Shown here: piece after piece, positions 12,973 through 27,799 of the stretch
How the letters are laid out: each line of letters begins with the position of its first letter
Position numbering within the stretch: the stretch's first letter is position 1
NCBI RefSeq assembly: GCF_964340395.1
Contig: NC_135549.1
Location: 11,973,342-12,037,341, forward strand
Origin: Glandiceps talaboti
Lineage: Eukaryota; Hemichordata; Enteropneusta; Spengelidae
Direction of reading: 5' to 3'
Length of the DNA stretch: 64,000 bases
The notes under the pieces: generated by a model
The model's database searches: none
Seen by the model: only the letters and a program-made list of their open reading frames with translations
What the model was told of the DNA's origin: nothing
Program-made: the position numbers and the translations under genes

Positions 12973-15650
12973 ACGATGCGATTACTACTGTCGAAATCAC
13001 TAAGTCCACGGAATGATAGACTGTGTGATCGAGTTGGTCTTATTTCAATAATAATTCAATTGATCAGTTTGCGTTCATCAATTTATAGAGAATTCGTCAC
13101 AATCCATTATGCATTATTCCGGGAAAATGTATTTTCAGATTCCATTGCCGATTTTCAATATATTATGATTGAGAAAAAAACTGAAGAAATATCGATATCA
13201 TCAGTCAGTGACAGTATCTATTTCCATGGATGTCTAGCTGTCATACGAGCGTATTTCCGAAATCGGGTTTATCGAATAGACTAAGGTTATACCACATGGC
13301 ACCATTCATAGGTAGCAGCTGCAGCAACTGCTAAATATTGTCAATATGCCTTATTTACAGTTAAAGTAACAGCCTTGAAATTGCCTTAGTTATCCCTTTT
13401 CCACGTCACAGTTGTTAAGAATATATATCGGAAAAAAGATTAGCTATACGAAAAGTCGACAATGATCAAAATATCAAGAAGATTCATCTGAGACTGGTAA
13501 CATGTAAAAGATGCATTTAAAATCACATCACACAAATTACATCACGTGTACATAAAAGTAGCATTTTCAGTTCAAGTCGAAGTTCAGTTCATTCATGTTA
13601 GACAATCACCTGACTGTAGTCCGCATCAAAAACTATAGCTTACTGTTTCCGCGATTATGAAGTAAACATATGATTACAGCTGCTCTGAAATTTATTTTCA
13701 CACAGAATATTTAACCGTTTATTTCGACAACCACATAGTCAATAAATTGGGTAGAGCGATTGTCGTTAATCACAATTTAGTGTCATTAAAATGCTTAATT
13801 CATGTATCAATATATCTCCAAGTTAAATTACGGTTGAAATTGCCATTGTCAGGAGTTTCCTTTATGCTTCCTATTCAGTTCATCATCATTATATATGTCG
13901 TCAATAAACAAGTTACTTACCAGCTTCAAAGGTACACTTTAATAACCTGCTACTATAGACGTGCTGCTTTAAAACACAGGATGTGTCCAACTCATTGCAA
14001 GATGAACTAAGCTAGAAGTAGCAACATTTGATGAAGAGTGCAACGCCGCATTTCTTTCGAAACTAAATGAATTGACAAGCCAGTGTACATGTAATCGTAA
14101 TAATTTATGCCGACAGGAATACACGTAATTGCATGAGCAATCCTGTCTGCCATGGGATCCCCTCACAATGTGTGTGTCTCTCCTGACACCATCTACAAAT
14201 TGTTTTAAAACTCTGTCGCATAACAGTTGCGATTTAAACCACTTGATTTATATTGGAATGGTGTGATCTCTACTCCGAATGTAATATATTATGCCATCGG
14301 CCTGTAGATGTCAGTTGCTGAGTTGGCTCTGTTGTTTGATTTTTTGTCACAAGATGAATGTTATCGAAGCTATTAGTATACATTCATCTATATATTCATA
14401 TCAACAAATGATGGAAAGCCCTTAGGACTTGATGCTTTCCGAACCGTTAAATTCTCTTAATATATACATTATATGCGATTGGCGTTTTGATATGATTGAA
14501 AGCAAAGTGGTGTGCTCCTTTTCTGCATTTTATGGTGACGATGTCGTTGTCACAACAACGGAAACAAGTTATTACTAACCAAACATATTGACGCATCGGC
14601 ACACCTTTCGTAACATTTCTGTCATGAACGGTCTGACATTAAACACACAATATCTAAACCAAACGATGCTACCGCTGCACTGTATTGCTGCCAGATAGCC
14701 AGAACATGTCAAAACTAGTAGAGATTTAATCTACCTCTAATTCATGCATGTTTTTAATTGACTGCCTAGAGAAAGCAAACAAATATGAGGACAGGGAACA
14801 AGACTTACCTATTTTCGAAGCAATGCACTACCCGGTACGCAAACAGAGTGTCGTTTTTCAATTCCTACGGGAGGTTTCCAATGCAACGCACGTGAAACAA
14901 ATGAAAACTTGAGTAAACTGATGGCTGTATGTCAACTTTGGTGGTTGTATATTGTTCTGATACTCTCCGCACGTACAGGAGTTGCAGGTATATGAAAGGA
15001 TTACTTTACTCTGACAGTTGGCCAGTTGATCCTCATAACATATGTTGGATGACGTACGTATCATTGCTTGCCCAAAGGTCATATACCCAATTAACATTAT
15101 TTCAGCACTGGTACGTTTTCATGTTTTCAATATGCGATGTACCTATTGAAGCTACATAATTAGCTCTGTTTTAATCTGCCAAGAACTCTCAGAATTAGAC
15201 AGTAACTGTAGCGTTACATATGTGTACACTAATGAACAGAAGTTTGTCATACAAGGTTACTGATTGTATGGTAATGCCGTTTTACTTAACGTACGATTAA
15301 CCCTCAGTTGACAACTTCGTATAGTATGAAAGACATGACTTCATTCCATTTAGTGCCAATCAAGCCAGACGCCAACTGGGTGAAACTTCTGTTTTATATA
15401 TCAATCGCCCCCAATAAGGCGTCATTTGTAAGCCGTTTCTTGCACCTTGTGAATATATAAATAGGATGTTTCATGAAGGACAGAAAGTTTTTGTCATATA
15501 TCTTCATTAAGGTTATTAGGAAATAATCATCCCTAAACTAGAACGTAGTTCCACGTCAACATCTTTTTTTCTGTTCCAATTTTATCACTGATTGGAATTA
15601 TAACCCTAGCTTGTCTGTAATCCATTAATAAACCATTTTCTTTTCATTAA
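12973..15650. other. Gene-free sequence, about 2.7 kb
   Basis: Short frames only (for example plus 12,970-13,284, which starts inside the GATA tract). No recognisable domain, splice pattern or RNA gene. Confidence 0.45.
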
Positions 15651-15955
15651 AAGGGAACACCACTCCAGGAAATACATTTTGTTTTTTTGTAAACTTTGGG
15701 TTGTAATTTCATGATTTCACATCACGTCAATTTCGCGCGAATATACACTTGTTTAACAATGAATAACCATGACTCTTTATCTGAAGGTAGTTAGCACTTA
15801 GGACTTATGAATATTCATGTTTCAACTAATACATATGTATATCTCCAAAGTCCCATGATGCAACAGGGGAACAGTTTGATATTTCTTGGCAAATTATGTG
15901 ATGTGAAATCATGAAATGACTCTCCAGAACGAAAGGTTTATGATGGCGTTCCCCT
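15651..15955. mobile_element. Family R3 foldback (MITE-like) element, best copy
   Basis: About 305 bp with terminal inverted repeats. The left end begins 'GGGAACACCACTCC'; the reverse complement of the right end begins 'GGGAACGCCATC'. Inside each arm, 'TTTCATGATTTCACATCAC' (19 bp) is perfectly repeated in inverse orientation at about 15,706 and 15,899. The element is AT-rich with no coding frame. A clean target-site duplication cannot be identified, so the superfamily is not assigned. Confidence 0.75.
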
Positions 15956-18587
15956 CTAATAATGTGACTCAATGAATGCTTGCATATCCACCTTTAATTT
16001 TATGTAGACTCGTTAGTTAGTATATGATGCCTATTAAAATAAATACTCTTACTACATACTCAAAATACAGTTATTTATAGAAGTGCTTGTTATTGTGTAT
16101 TGTATGTTTATATACCTTCCGTTTGTATGTTTCACTGACTATATACATACGCATGTACCTTCTGTTTGTGCAGTTGGCACTATCTTCTCCACACTTACAT
16201 AAGATATATCGTCGATGTGATTTAACTATGTGTAGAACCTGCCTAGCAATGGGGGATAGGCTTTTGCTGCCGTGCAACGAGTGGCTTAAACAACAGCTTG
16301 CCTTTAGTGTTTGTTTATTACGCTTTGGTACTGTGGAATCAGTGTATAGACAAATTGTCACTCATCCTGTCACTTGTGATCATCCGTAGCAGTCTTCTTC
16401 GCAAATAAAATGTGTATTGAAATAGCCTTTATTTGATTCGCTTGTATAACACAATCGCTTTGTATGAAAAGGAGTTGACATATTTAAACTGTCAATATGG
16501 TGATGCCACTCTTCTACTTTCCAACTCGTCATGTCGTCGCCCCAGGTTCACTGAAATCAAGTCTTATCTGTTGCTGGTCAGTATAAATAGGTACACTGTG
16601 ACATGTATAGTCGATAGCTGCACAGATCGAAAAGCGCCATATGCTGACTGACAATACGATTATAATGCTGATAGTCACTGTAGCTGACACAGACGTTAAT
16701 ATACATGGGTCATATGTTTTCTGATCAATCGTAAACTAATAACTTGTACAATAATGCATTCACTTGCCCAAAAACATAAAGTAATGCGAAATATATTAGA
16801 CATCCTCAGGAACAATATGATGTGTGTCGTGTAGTTTTATACACCACTGTACGCTGTATTAAGATATATGCATTCTCCGAATTATTATAGATTGAGTTTT
16901 CAGTTCCAGCGTGCGTGATGTGCATTAATTCGGCTGAATCTGTCATGGTAAGATATTCGGATAAACAGCCTAGAAGGAGATGAAGGGATTTGAATACATT
17001 GTATGATCATAACAACAACAAACAGATAGGATGACCGATTGCAATAGATATAAGGTGACCCCAATCCCGTAGGAGACCTGTCGATCGTTGTTCGGATAAA
17101 ATAACTGAAACACCGCCACGCTGGCAATACAATCATCAGCCCAATGCATATTATAGCTAGCCGAGTAACTAATCTGAAGACTTTGCAAGTATTTGCATAT
17201 TAGCAAAATATCGGATCGAAATATCTCAAATCAAACACACCAAGCTATACATTTTCTCATGAATTTGAAATACGTTGATCGCCAGCTCTTTCTAAACCAA
17301 CATATTTAAGTAATCATCTTCATGGACGTGTAGGTTTGATCGTTCATTCTTGTTGAGCAGTGGTTACCCCGCAATCACTGTTATTCAGCACCTGTCGCCT
17401 GTTAATAAGTTACTAAGCATTTGCCCTCATTCAACTCTCATCTGTAAGAAGTGGAGGCATAACTCTAGGCCCGTTTTACAGAGAGCAAAAAAAGTATCCT
17501 TCATCTTTCACTTCTTTTAGGATAAAGGGAGGGGGGCTGATTTTATACATTTGTGTGTGAATATTATTCGGTGTGTGTGTTGTCTGTTTGTGTTTATCAT
17601 TCTGTGTGTCTGGCAAAATACACGATATCTAACGAATATACTGAAATATTTGGAATGAAATGTGTCACACCGTATAAAACTATTTTGATACGTTTATCAA
17701 TTAGGTGACGATATATCAATAAATAATCATTATTAGACTATGGTGGGTGGCTAGAGTGGTCTAAATCGGACTCGGTTCTTAGCTGATTTAAATGTTTTAG
17801 GCTGACTCTAGCTCTAGTTGATTACACAAGTCCAAATGATCACCTGTCTTTTTATGTAAGTTATGATTTAAATCTGGTCTATAAAGGTAACACATTTGAC
17901 AAATCTAACCTGAATGCGACCCAAAAATCAACTTATCATTGTTATGAGTTAAATTTGACTAGAGTTGACTCAGTTCTCAGTAATATGAACACAGTTTGAT
18001 ATACATTAGCTCTTCAGATACGACCGCTGCTGATTGAAAACTTTGCATAATTAATCAGATATTTATCAATTTAGTGATATCCACCCATGGCTATCTGAAT
18101 TTGGAAATTGCTCGGAAATTTGATGAGTAATTGAAGAAGTAGTAACCCATTGCCAATATGCAAGTTTGATTCAAATATAGTATTTTTTGTCAAACATGAG
18201 GTAGATCAGTCTGTCTGAAAGTGCAGTCTCTAGGGTTGACCAAAAAGAACATTATTCAATACAAGATGACTTCAATATTGATATGTGCATTTGCCTACAA
18301 ACATGTTTTAAGCTCCTCTGTATGTTGTCCATTGTCCTGAGTCTGTCAAGTTGTTATATTTTTGTCTTCTTCCTTTCAAATGACTGTGGAGTTACTGTGT
18401 TACTTTATCATTTATCTATTTGGTGTGCATGTCCTTTCACAAGGGGGAGGCTCTTCAGGATCGTTCATTCCAAGTTGATGTGAGTCATTTTCAGATTTTT
18501 GGGATATTTTTTGACCAAAATTGGTATTCCCGACTTGTTCTCCAAAAGCGGTGTTCGAATTGCCTAGATATATGTTTATGAATGTGT
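15956..18587. other. Gene-free sequence, about 2.6 kb
   Basis: No gene. Contains a weak tRNA-like stretch at 17,741-17,785 and a possible eroded R2 fragment near 18,030-18,140 ('TTTGCATAATTAATCAGAT', 'GATGAGTAATTGAAG'). Confidence 0.4.
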
Positions 18588-18606
18588 GGGGGTGGGGGTG
18601 GGGGAG
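18588..18606 (+). repeat. G-rich tract with G-quadruplex potential
   Basis: Three runs of five Gs separated by single T, then AGG. This is a short G-rich motif on the plus strand. Confidence 0.7.
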
Positions 18607-18939
18607 GTGACTCTATTCAAATTTCTTCATGCCATTGATAAAAGTCATTGTATATTTTTAACGGATTTTGGGGGTATTTTCGGACAAAAATAATAGTGTT
18701 TGACCAAAAACAATTAATCACTATGGTTTTTTATCATTTTAGCATGGTTTTTGAACTGTTTCTAGACAAAACTCAATTAATACAATATCTGAGGTTAACC
18801 TTGACCATCCACTTCGCCGTCTATGTCAAAAAAATGGGAGAGCTATTTCAACCCCTAGGTCGCTTGTTTTTTGGGGAAAATTACAATTTTTAAACTGCTT
18901 CTTGAGTGAGATTGAAGGGGTGTCTCTGGAGGTTACTAA

Positions 18940-19125
18940 CTGAAGTTGAAATGCTAGCCATATTTGCGCAAGTACTTCTAGCAACTATGCCCATGTCATT
19001 CGCATCAGCCAAATGCCTGTCTATTGCAAATATAACAACATATTTGGATAGGCAACTAATATTGGCACAGATGTGCTCACAAGCTAAGTCCACGTCCATA
19101 GCTGCAATAATAATGTGGCATTGTG
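18940..19125 (+). repeat. Family R1 fragment
   Basis: Contains 'CTTCTAGCAACTATGCCCAT', 'ATTTGGATAGGCAACTA' and 'AAGCTAAGTCCACGTCCATA'. These correspond to the tandem core of R1 near 34,150-34,260 ('GTTGGATAGGCAACTGG', 'GGCCACGCCCATAGCAACAG'). Confidence 0.5.
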
Positions 19126-19135
19126 AAATACAAGC

Positions 19136-19535
19136 CCGGGGGGATTCGCGGGTGGGTAATGGGTACATATGTACCCTGGTGGGCAAAAATCACAACCACA
19201 AACTGTAAAAAAAGAAAAAAAAGTAGGGGTCTAAAGTCTACATTTTAGACAGAAACAGGGGTCAAATGATACACTTCCACTTGACACGTGTATGCTTCAG
19301 TCATCGCTAGTTCATTGGGACAGGGGTGCCTACTTCCGATAAAGATGACTGAATACAACCAGTGGAAACAACCTTGTTCAAAATATGGGGTCAAAAGTCG
19401 TGCATGCATTCAAAGTGGTGGGTCAAACATAATGCTTTAAAAATCAAGAGTCAAAAGTCTACACGAGTCGAAAAAGGTTGGGTCAAACCGTGGTACATCC
19501 GTATGTACTTTCTATGGGAGTACCCCCCCCCCCGA
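19136..19535. mobile_element. G-run-bounded short element with repeated GGGTCAAA motif
   Basis: The left end is a G run followed by a perfect 16-bp palindrome GGGTACATATGTACCC (19,160-19,175). The right end is a C run at about 19,525-19,535 preceded by a related 'GTACATCCGTATGTAC' block in inverse layout. Between them the motif (G)GGTCAAA or a close variant recurs about six times (near 19,227, 19,259, 19,387, 19,422, 19,446 and 19,478). It has no coding frame. It is probably a non-autonomous repeat; the class is not assigned. Confidence 0.45.
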
Positions 19536-20200
19536 TTACAATTCAAGCTAAGATAGCAAGGGTAGTCAAGTAAACGCGCTTCCAGACAAGAAACACATAT
19601 AAGTCTAGCAGCTAAGACAACAGTCAAATTGCATTTATCCTTCACAAAAATGCTAACACAGGTGAGTAGTCAGTGAATGAGCAAATGGGTATTGCAGTCA
19701 TGCCCACACCTAATAGCAACAGCCAAAGTTTGCAAAAAATAGCAATAGCGCTATTTCTGATATATCCCCTTGGTGTCTCCGATGTTATATAACACTTTCT
19801 ATATACTACATGCAATTAATTAGAGAGATATTATTCATATTTCATAGACAATGATATATGAAAACAAATCACAGACTCTCATACGTTTATCTAAAATATA
19901 TAAATTGTTATCATAAGGCGCTGGTACAAATGGATTCTGTCACCACCAACACATGGTCATATATATATACGGCTTCATACTTCAACGCCCTGCTAATTTC
20001 CTGCACACTTTTGTACTCGCCTGCTGTGACATTTGCAATTATTTACATAGGAGCACTGACACAGTATGTGTTGTGGTTAACTTATAATATGTACAACAAT
20101 TTCACATTTGTCGACTACAGTTATGTCAATACAAGTTGAAAATAGAAACTATCCATATGTCAGCATGGTTTATAATGAGGGAAAACAATCTCCCGTTCAC
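19536..20200. other. Gene-free sequence
   Basis: Short frames only (for example plus 19,858-20,139); nothing recognised. Confidence 0.45.
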
Positions 20201-20725
20201 ATGACGGTATGATACCAATGCTCGACACATTGCCCCTGGCATCACAGTATATGGTATGATACCAATGCTATCCACATTGCCTCTGACATCACGGTATGGT
20301 ATGATACAATGCTATCCACATTGCCCCTGGCACCACGATATATAGTAAATGTGGTACTGTGTCTCGAACTTCCCCTAGACAGAGATGGTGGTTAGGTGAG
20401 TCATTGGTAGAGTAAAGGTTGGGTAAAGTTGGGTATTAAAATTGGACTGTTCGTGTAGTTGGCCAATACTTGGCACATTGCCCATGCCACCACGATATAT
20501 GCAATTCCAAGGCTATCCGCATGTGACATTATCCCTGACTTCACTTTATAGAGATATGATACCAATGCGATCCACATTGCTCCCAACTACACGGCGTATG
20601 GAATGATAGTAGTACTATCCATATTACCCCAGACATTACATGGAATGATGCCAATGCTATCCACATTACCCCTAACTATATACGGCATATGGAATGCTAC
20701 CAGTGCTATCCATATTGCCCTCAAT
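20201..20725. repeat. Minisatellite, unit about 46 bp, interrupted by an R5 insert
   Basis: The landmark 'GATACCAATGCTATCCACAT' recurs at 20,211, 20,258 and 20,303, then after an interruption at 20,558, 20,604, 20,647 and 20,695 (variants). Spacing is 43-48 bp. Units are diverged, so the array is old. The middle part contains the R5 repeat at 20,347-20,460. Confidence 0.85.
20347..20460 (+). repeat. Family R5 short interspersed repeat, inside a minisatellite
   Basis: Shares 'GTGGTACTG(T/C)GTCTC', then 'GACAGAGATGGTGGTTAGGT' and 'GTAAAGGT..GGGTAAA' with 47,405-47,498. Both copies interrupt otherwise unrelated tandem arrays in the same orientation. Confidence 0.75.
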
Positions 20726-21573
20726 AAAATGTTCAAAGTACAGCTGACAGCAATCAAGGGGTAATACGTAAAAGATTATGGCCTGTGCTTTTCAAATTTA
20801 TCATTGACAATATAATACTTTGCTAATTTTACCTTTTTGCAAACTTGTAATTGTAATACACAATCATGTAAAACAGCAATGTTTCTGAGATATCTGTTGA
20901 AGATAATCAAATGCACTGATATGTAAATTATGTAAAACTTTGGAATAAACATACAGGAACAATTAAATAAATAGTAGTTGTGTAAAAGTGACCATTAACT
21001 ATAAATGTATCAACGAGTCACGTCAATAAATGAATATTTCAAAAGTCTAAAGCTGGCTTTGCATGTGTTGCAATCTTACATAATATCAGTAATTTATTTA
21101 TCAATTATATGTAAAAGTATGTCAATGTAAGATTTTGTGTGTATTCCTTGATTGGTAGCCATCTTCGCATCGTAATAGTCCGTCAAAATCGACCTTTCCA
21201 CACTGCTACAACTCACCTTTAAATCCTTCTGACATGTTAAAAATTGTATTCATATATATATTGAAAAATATTTCTATTACTTGTGCTATATCAACAATAT
21301 GGCATATATGAAGGCGCTTTATGAAATGATTTTCTCTATTGTGTGTTTTTCAGCACCTGTCACATTTACCTTGGGCTACTTGGTCCATTGAAAAATCATA
21401 TAATGGCGAATTATATCGATGCATATCCACGTATGTATGACAAGAACATATATATCGACTGTTTGATATAAATCAAGCCAATGGCAAAAAGCCGTCCACT
21501 TGGAAATATTATATATATTACATGTATTTTTATATTTATATTTATATAATTTTGCAGACAGACAAATGCAGAA
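20726..21573. other. Gene-free sequence
   Basis: AT-rich; nothing recognised. Confidence 0.5.
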
Positions 21574-21640
21574 ATAGATGGATGGATGGATGGATGGATG
21601 GATGGATAGATAGATAGATAGATAGATAGATGGATAGATG

Positions 21641-21699
<59 letters not shown>
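21574..21699. repeat. (GATG)n/(GATA)n tetranucleotide array
   Basis: GATG units give way to GATA units with interspersed GATG. On the minus strand it reads as Ser-Ile-Tyr-Leu type frames, which are spurious. Confidence 0.95.
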
Positions 21700-21756
21700 T
21701 GAGAGGGCATGCGATCTTGATGATGACACTTATGTCAATGATCACGTTTGGTATCC

Positions 21757-22477
<721 letters not shown>

Positions 22478-22546
<69 letters not shown>
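22478..22546. repeat. (TA)n microsatellite
   Basis: Pure TA dinucleotide repeat of about 69 bp. Confidence 0.95.
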
Positions 22547-22548
<2 letters not shown>

Positions 22549-22689
22549 CAAATTTTACATATAACTGGTGACAGACAAGCATTTACAATTTACAAACAGT
22601 AAATAATTGGATTAATAACAATTGGCACAGCATGCATATTGTAACAACAGAGACTAGCCCAACATTTCATGGTTTGATGTGAACAGTTT

Positions 22690-22765
22690 TGGCTGGAGGG
22701 GGGGGGGGGTATTTTGAGAAAACCTAAGTTCAACTTCAAAATAAAGCCCCCCCCCCCCCCAGTCC
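22690..22765. repeat. Foldback of 12-G and 14-C runs
   Basis: G12 at 22,698-22,709 and C14 at 22,747-22,760 lie in inverted orientation. They are flanked by matching 'GGCTGG' and 'CCAGTCC' ends and inner 'TATTTTGA' / 'TCAAAATA' blocks, so the segment can fold into a hairpin. It resembles the G-run ends of the element at 43,122-45,030, in miniature. Confidence 0.65.
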
Positions 22766-25211
22766 ATTTGTTGCATTTAGGTACATATATAGAGTAGTAA
22801 ATGTTGTAGCTAGGCATTCTAGATGTAGGGTTGTCTACGTTTTAATTACTAGATGTTGGACAAACCTTCAGGTTTAGCTTCAGAATTAGGTGAGTTTGTT
22901 GAAATTGTCATGAGTAAAGGAGTTCATTCCCCTCAGCCATCTAATGACAGTATGTAATTGCCTAACTTAGTAAGGAAAAAGTTCGATTTCATGGTTTGTT
23001 AAGAAATAAGTTCCAAGTTATCTTTTTATTTAATATGTTGTGTGCATCGACCTGAAATCTTTCTAAGTATCCACTTCGTCAGTACTGTTATAAATCAGTA
23101 ATGTTTGTTGTAGAAAGCATACTAATCGTGTAAAGATACTTCAATATTACGCAGTCTAGTGCGGGACTTTGTGAATGCATGGGGCACATGTACTTGTCAT
23201 TAGATGAGAAAACGCTTGAAGGTAAACAAAACTATCATTTTATGTCTGGTTAATACTGTTGTAGGGTTCAATTAATTAAATGATTACGTTGAAGTTATGA
23301 ATTTAAGGACAGTAACAATTCTTTGGTGATGACTCTACAACACATTATCACGGTTGCCGCCATTGAGACATGTGTAATCCACCAGACACATTAGATTACA
23401 ACATTGTATGCAGCTGTGAATCTCTACGACTGACATCCATCGACTCAGCAAAATCAGGAAATACGCTCATAACTTGTATCAATTCGGCGATATTTGTCAA
23501 GATTATCCATTTGTTGCGACTATCAATGTATTATGCCTAAAGATGTCACCGTTCCTATATGGACTATTTCCACATTATTAGCATAGTTCATTTCCTAGGT
23601 CTAGGAAGTTATAATAGATAAGCCTTTCGTGACGTGCATACTTTTCTAGATTTTCGATCGCCAGCTTCAACAGAACACAATCATACGTTTCTACGGCCTT
23701 GTCGCCTGGTTCTATTCCTTTTTGACAGTGAAGTGGGTTTCATATATTACATGTAACCGAAGTGTTTATTAACAGTTTGCTTTGCTCGACAATATTATCT
23801 AATAGGAAATTCATGTGTTGGACTTCTAATATCGTACTGCATCTCCTGTTACTGGATAATATTGACTGACGAGAAGCACTGAGTAAATTAACGAGCTTCA
23901 CCTTTACTAATAGACACTCAAGTCAATGTGAATCATTGTCTGAACCATGGCCTGCAATGATTTAACAGAATTTCGTTTCGACGAATTGAAAATCGAAAAC
24001 TGTCCGCCATAATGAAATAGTCGATCACATTTAAATTTTAACTATATTGACAAATAAAAATGAGAAATAATGAAGGAGTGTACCGCGTTACTCAAACTAT
24101 TTCACACATCAGCGCATGAAATAATTATATACTGAACCGTTTGATTTCAAATTCAGATATTATCAAAGCACATGCTTTTGCAGTCGCACAATCTATTCTC
24201 ACATAGGCCTGAGTCCAAATAATGTGTAAGTACTTTCTTTCTTTGAAGTGACTTCATAAAGTAATTGTGTTCAGTGAATATGTACTTTGTAATTAAGGTA
24301 CTTGTGATTACCATGACCATCGTCGTACAAGATTAACACGGTTTCTTGTATGTTACTCAATACAAGCCACGCCACACACTAGTGTCTAATGAAGTATCAA
24401 TGGCTTGGTTTCAATAGATATTAGTAACAAGGACTCTTAATATTATTACCATTGAAGGTTAATGACCTGATTAAAATATTTTACCTCAGAATTTTTTCGC
24501 TAGCGCTCGAGGTAAGGGCCTTAAAGTGGTGAAATGTCATGTAAATAATTTACGTAGAGGACACAGCATTTATACAGAATGCTTTATTAGGTATAAACTA
24601 ATAACATCTTAGGATAGTAAATTAACTGTCTAAGAATGGAAACAAAAATACAACCCTGCTGTCAACATACTGTAGTCATTATTTATCAATTTAGAAATAC
24701 ATGATAAGGCACAGGTCATTCATTTTGTTCAATTTTATATAATAAAAACATACGGAATACTAGGGTGGTCATGTTAGCAATACGCTTCGCGAAATGTGTA
24801 ATCTGCACACAGGTGGCACGGCTTATATATAGAATGTGTTTTCAAGTCATTCTAACTACATTCTAATTAAAAAGTGTATTTGCCAGTCACAACGGTACAA
24901 CTTCGAATCGATAAAACAAGATCACTGATTATCATCGGCTACAAACTTACAAATCAAGTTTTTATGTACTAGTGAGTATACAGGGGAGAGAAAAAAAAGC
25001 AGTTAGATTTTAGTATGTAACGTTATGAGCAAACCTAGTACATGTTATCTCTTATTTTGATAGAGCTGTATGTACAATGTGGGATTTGCACGTAGGATAA
25101 AATGGAGGATTTACGACTTAGGTTCCCTGACGTTGACAGCTGATGTAAGACTGCTTCCGCGTTCAACATGTCAAACCGTCCGTACATGCTATTCCATACA
25201 TCGTGATAACA
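22766..25211. other. Gene-free sequence, about 2.4 kb
   Basis: AT-rich unique sequence with no open frame of note and no recognised repeat. Confidence 0.5.
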
Positions 25212-25256
<45 letters not shown>

Positions 25257-25263
25257 TGTATGT
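25212..25263. repeat. (TG)n microsatellite
   Basis: About 25 TG units with two TA interruptions at the right end. Confidence 0.95.
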
Positions 25264-26582
<1,319 letters not shown>

Positions 26583-26951
26583 TTATGATATGATATTATA
26601 TGATATGATATGATATGATATGATATGATATGATAAATGATATGATATGATATGATATGATATGATATGATATGATATGATATGATATGATATGATATGA
26701 TATGATATGATATGATATGATATGATATGATATGAAATGATATGATATGATATGATAATGATGTGATGTGATGTGATGTGATGTGATATGGATATATGAT
26801 ATGATATGATATGATATGATATGATATGATATGATATGATATGATATGATATATGATATATGATATTGTGTGATGTGATGTGATGTGATGTGATGTGGAT
26901 ATGATATGATATGATATGATATGATGTGATATGATATGATATGATATGATA
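26583..26951. repeat. (TATGA)n pentanucleotide satellite-like array
   Basis: About 370 bp of the 5-bp unit TATGA (equivalently GATAT), with two internal blocks of the variant TGATG near 26,760-26,787 and 26,870-26,897. The variant blocks look like homogenised subarrays. Long frames rich in Ile-Ser-Tyr-His on the minus strand are artefacts of the 5-bp period. Confidence 0.97.
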
Positions 26952-26987
26952 TTTAACTTTATCGACACATTGGCATGAGTAAAGTCG

Positions 26988-27011
26988 CCCCCCCCCCCCC
27001 ACACACACACA
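26988..27011. repeat. Poly(C)13 followed by (AC)n
   Basis: Thirteen Cs then five to six AC units. Confidence 0.9.
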
Positions 27012-27799
27012 AAGTAATAAACAGGCGAGCTATTCTAACGCTGGTATATAGCATAAACATGTTTGGTTACATTCTTGTTGTTTTTGTCACATCTACTATG
27101 TAATGGGATTAATATCCTAAAGCGGATGCGTGTTGAAAGTACACTGTTTTTGTATCTACCTCTTATTATTCTATACTTTGACTTCAGTTTGAGATGTCAG
27201 TCGGCACTCATTCTAACTATAATCACTAGATATATTTTAATGGCCCATCTCATCTAACGATACAGCTTTTATTGTAGTAGCTAATGGGAAGTAATTTGAA
27301 GGTTCTGAGCTAACGAATCTCTGGAGACGATTCCCATACCCTAATATTCAGACGAAGTCAAATCACAAATAGGATGAACGTAGGACTGAGCGTAATTGTT
27401 CGATGATGGGAAGACGAAGTTACAACAAAAAAATATAACGTGCCCCTAAGCTCGTTAAATACTGAAGCCTTCGTGCACAAAATAGGTTTGGGAATGGCAA
27501 TAAGTTGCCCTGCCAGCTATTTGTATGTTCTAGATCACCTACTGTTTGGGGTTCCATATTACATTAAATGAATGTAGGGGTACTTCTGATTAGCTTCATT
27601 TATATCATCGTAACACAAGTCATAATTGCTTTCAAACAGTGTTGTGATGATCTAAAGGCCACATAGATACTCGTTGGGTATATTCAAACATTTTAGATTC
27701 TTCCTTTAGACACAGTCACAAAAGTGTCACATACTGATGATGGAGCAATGAGGCAACAGAACAAATTATAAATATTGGTAAATGAGCCTTCAGTAATTA
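27012..27799. other. Gene-free sequence
   Basis: Nothing recognised. Confidence 0.45.

Noticed and set aside
21376-21745. Three overlapping minus-strand frames
   Set aside because: Driven by the GATG/GATA array (Ser-Ile-Tyr-Leu/Pro repeats).
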